Assembly: GCA_030446745.1 (NCBI GenBank)
Contig: JAUJMS010000010.1
Span: 21,805 to 85,804, forward strand
Length of the DNA: 64,000 nucleotides
Source of the DNA: Egibacteraceae bacterium
GTDB taxonomy: Bacteria > Actinomycetota > Nitriliruptoria > Euzebyales > Egibacteraceae
Direction of reading: 5' to 3'
Of this stretch, positions 60,973 to 64,000 are shown in pieces; the stretch's first letter is position 1, and each line of letters starts with the position of its first letter. Below the pieces are notes generated by a model. That model was not told where the DNA came from. It saw only the letters and a list, made by a program, of their open reading frames with translations, and made no database searches. The translations under genes were made by a program, and so were the position numbers.

Positions 60973-62043
60973 TCAGGTGTAGCGCTCCAGGGTGGCGGTG
61001 TCGGCGAGCCGAACGAGGCCGTCTTTGATCGAGCGGGCGCGCATCTCGCCGATGCCCTCGACCTCGTCGAGGTCGGCAAGGCTGGCGTTCATCAGCCGCT
61101 GCAGGGAGTTGAACCGGGCGACCAGCCGGTCGACGGTGCGCTCCGGCAGCCGCGGGATCCGCGACAGCAGCCGGTACCCGCGCGGGGCGACCGGCTCGTC
61201 GAAGCCGTCGACCGCGTTGCCGTAGCCCAGCGCCGCCGCGAGCATCGACACGTCGAGCAACCGTCCGGCGGGGATGGCGCCGAGGTCGACGAGGATGGTG
61301 TCGAGCCGGCGGCGCCGGTCAGGCTGGTAGTCGCGGACGACCAGCGTGCGCTCGTCCTCCACCGAGTGCATGAGCTCGTCGAGCTGCAGCTGCAGCAGCC
61401 GCCCGTCGGAGCCGAGCTCCGCGACGTACAGCTCGACCTCGTCGGCGATGCGTCGCACCATCTCGGCGCGCTGGACCACCATCAGGACGTCGCGCAAGGT
61501 CACGGCGTTGTGCAGCTCCAGGGCCGACAGCGACGCGGAGACCTCGTCGAGCCGGGTGCGGTAGCGCTCCAGCGTCGACAGCGCCTGGTTGGCGCGGAAC
61601 AGGATCGACGAGATCTCCTCGAGCACGTGCTTGGTGTCGTCGACGTAGAGGCTGACGATGCGCATCGACTCGCTGACGCTGATGACCGGCTTGCCGGTCT
61701 GCCGTGCGACCCGCTCGGCGCTGCGGTGGCGCGTGCCGGTCTCCGCGGTGGGGATCGACGGGTCGGGCATGAGGTGGACGTTGGCGTAGAGGATCTTGTC
61801 GACGTCGTCGTCGACGATGATCGCGCCGTCCATCTTCGCCACCTCGGACAGGCGCTGGGCGGTGAACTTGGTGGCCAGCTTGAACCCGCCCGACACCAGC
61901 GGCTCGACGCCGGAGTCGCCGACCACGATGATCGCGCCCTTGCCGGACTTGATGATGCGGTCGATGCCCTCGCGCAGCGACGTGCCGGGAGCCACCTTCT
62001 GGAGCACCGCCCGAACCCGCTCGTCGCGAGGCGCCACCGGCAT
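60973..62043 (-). CDS. disA: DNA integrity scanning protein DisA (diadenylate cyclase)
   Basis: 'APGTSLREGIDRIIKSGKGAIIVVGD', 'KMDGAIIVDDD', 'TGTRHRSAERVARQTGKPVISVSESM'; C-terminal HhH 'DLDEVEGIGEMRARSIKDGLVRL'. Confidence 0.95.
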   Translation of the reverse strand: MPVAPRDERVRAVLQKVAPGTSLREGIDRIIKSGKGAIIVVGDSGVEPLVSGGFKLATKFTAQRLSEVAKMDGAIIVDDDVDKILYANVHLMPDPSIPTAETGTRHRSAERVARQTGKPVISVSESMRIVSLYVDDTKHVLEEISSILFRANQALSTLERYRTRLDEVSASLSALELHNAVTLRDVLMVVQRAEMVRRIADEVELYVAELGSDGRLLQLQLDELMHSVEDERTLVVRDYQPDRRRRLDTILVDLGAIPAGRLLDVSMLAAALGYGNAVDGFDEPVAPRGYRLLSRIPRLPERTVDRLVARFNSLQRLMNASLADLDEVEGIGEMRARSIKDGLVRLADTATLERYT

Positions 62044-62052
62044 CGGCTCCGA

Positions 62053-63414
62053 TCAGTTCCTAAGGCCCGCTTCCAGCGCCGCCGAAAGGTCGCGCGCCCG
62101 CTGCAGGCGCAGGCCGTGCGCGGGGCCATCATACGCAGCGGGTAACAGCGCACCGCCGAAGCCCAGCCGCGCCGCCTCGGCGAGCCGGCGCTCGGTCTGG
62201 GCGACCAGGCGCAGCTCGCCGGCGAGGCCGACCTCACCGAGCACGACCAGGGTGCGCGGCACCGCCGCGTCGCGGCGGCTCGAGGCGATGGCAAGGCACA
62301 GCGCGAGGTCGACCGCCGGCTCGGCCAGCCGCACGCCGCCGACGCTCGAGGCGAACACGTCGCAGCTGCCTAACGCCAGCGCCGCCCGGCGTTCGAGCAC
62401 CGCCACGAGCACCGCCAGGCGCTGGGCGTCGAGGCCACTGGCGACCCGGCGAGGGTTGGCCAGCGCGGTCGCGGACACCAGCGCCTGCACCTCGCAGGCC
62501 AGCGGTCGGCGACCTTCCAGCGCGAGGGTGACCGCAACGCCGCTGGTGCCGGCCGGCGCCTCGCCGACGAACAGGCGGCCGGCGTCGTCGATCGGCACGA
62601 GCCCCGTGCCGGTCATCTCGAAGCAGCCGACCTCGCCGACGGCGCCGAAGCGGTTCTTCACCGCGCGCACCAGCCGCAGCGCGTGGTGACGGTCGCCCTC
62701 GACCTCGAGCACGGCGTCAACGAGGTGCTCGAGCACCCGCGGCCCGGCCAGTTGCCCGTCCTTGGTGACATGGCCGACCAGCAGCGTGGCCATGTCGCGC
62801 TCCTTGGCCACGCGCACGATCGCGGCGGCGCACTCGCGGACCTGGCTCACGCCGCCGGCGGTCCCGGGCACCTCGGGATCGCGGACGGTCTGGATGGAGT
62901 CGACGACCAGGACGTCAGGGGCGTGCGCCGCGACGAGACCGAGCACGGCGGGGACCTCGGTCTCGCCGGCGAGCAGCAGGCGGTCCGACAGCGCTCCCAA
63001 CCGCTCGGCGCGCAGGCGGACCTGCCCCGGGGACTCCTCGGCCGAGACGTACAGCACGCTGCGACCCGACCGGGCGAGCGCGGCCGCGGCCTGCAGCAGC
63101 AGCGTCGACTTGCCCGCGCCGGGTTCGCCGCCGACCAGCGTGACCGATCCCGGCACGAGCCCGCCGCCGAGCACCCGGTCCAGCTCCGCGACACCGGTCG
63201 CGGCGCGCGCGTTGGTGTCGACCGCGACCGCGGTGATGGGGCGCGCGGGGCGCGCCGGCGGGGCGATGGCGCCGTCCGCCCGCGCGTGGCCCGACGCGGC
63301 GACCGCCTCGACGACCATCGAGCCCCACGCCTCGCACTGCGGGCAGCGTCCTACCCAGCGCGGTTCGCTGTGGGCGCACTCGCGGCAGCGCGCGAGCGTC
63401 CTCGGCTTGGGCAT
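62053..63414 (-). CDS. radA: DNA repair protein RadA
   Basis: Zn finger 'CRECAHSEPRWVGRCPQCEAWGSMVVE', Walker A 'LVGGEPGAGKSTLLLQ', 'KNRFGAVGEVGCFEMTGTGLV'. Confidence 0.95.
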   Translation of the reverse strand: MPKPRTLARCRECAHSEPRWVGRCPQCEAWGSMVVEAVAASGHARADGAIAPPARPARPITAVAVDTNARAATGVAELDRVLGGGLVPGSVTLVGGEPGAGKSTLLLQAAAALARSGRSVLYVSAEESPGQVRLRAERLGALSDRLLLAGETEVPAVLGLVAAHAPDVLVVDSIQTVRDPEVPGTAGGVSQVRECAAAIVRVAKERDMATLLVGHVTKDGQLAGPRVLEHLVDAVLEVEGDRHHALRLVRAVKNRFGAVGEVGCFEMTGTGLVPIDDAGRLFVGEAPAGTSGVAVTLALEGRRPLACEVQALVSATALANPRRVASGLDAQRLAVLVAVLERRAALALGSCDVFASSVGGVRLAEPAVDLALCLAIASSRRDAAVPRTLVVLGEVGLAGELRLVAQTERRLAEAARLGFGGALLPAAYDGPAHGLRLQRARDLSAALEAGLRN

Positions 63415-63470
63415 CCACCGACCCTACGCGACACCGGCGAGGCACCCGCTCGGCGGCGTCCGCGGCCTGT

Positions 63471-64000
63471 TCAGTCGCCGGCGTAGCCGGGGTTGGCTGG
63501 ATCCTTCGCGGCGTCGCGAGCCGCCAGCGACACCGCACCGATGACGCCGGCGATCAACGACGCACCGAGGATGCCGACCTTCGCGGCGTCGGCGAGGGGG
63601 CCGTCGAACGCCAGGCCGGCGATGAAGATCGACACCGTGAAGCCGATGCCAGCGAGACCCGCGACCCCGAGCATCTCGAGCCACCCCACGCCCGCCGGTA
63701 GCCGCGCGACGCGCAGTTGCACCGAGGCAAGCGCCGCGAGGACGACGCCGAGCGGCTTGCCGAGCACCAGACCGACGACGATGCCGATGGTGACCGGTTC
63801 GCTCACCGCCGCGCGCAGGCCCTCGCCAGACAGCACGACGCCGGCGTTGGCCAGCGCGAACAGCGGCAGGACGAGGTACGAGGTCCAGGGGTGCAGCTGG
63901 GCCTCGAGGCGCGCGAGGGGTGACACCGCCTCGTTGGCCAGCCGCGACACCGTCAGCAGCGACGCCTGCTCGCCCTCGTCTGCGACGCCGTCGGGGCGCA
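63471..64000 (-). CDS. nhaA: Na+/H+ antiporter NhaA, truncated by window edge
   Basis: 'LHPWTSYLVLPLFALANAGVVLSG...GIVVGLVLGKPLGVVLAALASVQLRVARLPAGVGWLEMLGVAGLAGIGFTVSIFIAGLAF'. Confidence 0.92.
   Translation of the reverse strand, partial: RPDGVADEGEQASLLTVSRLANEAVSPLARLEAQLHPWTSYLVLPLFALANAGVVLSGEGLRAAVSEPVTIGIVVGLVLGKPLGVVLAALASVQLRVARLPAGVGWLEMLGVAGLAGIGFTVSIFIAGLAFDGPLADAAKVGILGASLIAGVIGAVSLAARDAAKDPANPGYAGD

Overview
High-GC (actinobacterial-type) chromosomal window. (1) 1-8.23 kb is the 3' end of a BREX phage-defence locus: pglX - pglZ - brxL, followed by a Ser/Thr kinase and a DUF262 (GmrS/ParB-like) protein. It carries many single-base frameshifts and ends at a sharp junction inside a truncated aldehyde dehydrogenase gene. 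(2) 14.4-17.5 kb is a four-gene operon, vWA (TerY-like) / PP2C / Ser-Thr kinase / zinc-ribbon, with start-stop overlaps at every junction; it resembles a TerY-P signalling triad. (3) 18.3-19.8 kb is a RES/Xre-type toxin-antitoxin pair flanked by ~120-bp imperfect direct repeats that copy the intergenic region upstream of the neighbouring Tad pilus operon. (4) 19.9-27.6 kb is a Tad/Flp pilus operon. (5) 28-53 kb is mostly metabolic or housekeeping genes (LarE, two dynamin-like GTPases, thrC plus a MoaD-like carrier, tRNA-Thr, a VapBC pair, aminopeptidase N, subtilase and others) with several gene remnants. (6) 53-54.7 kb is a frame-disrupted, repeat-rich surface protein with a LAxTG-type anchor and a structured leader. 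(7) 54.9-63.4 kb is a sigH - rlmB - cysS - ispF - ispD - yacL-like - carD - disA - radA cluster whose order matches the Bacillus radA-to-sigH region. The window ends in nhaA. No CRISPR array or rRNA was seen. All calls are by eye from the sequence and ORF track; no database search was run.
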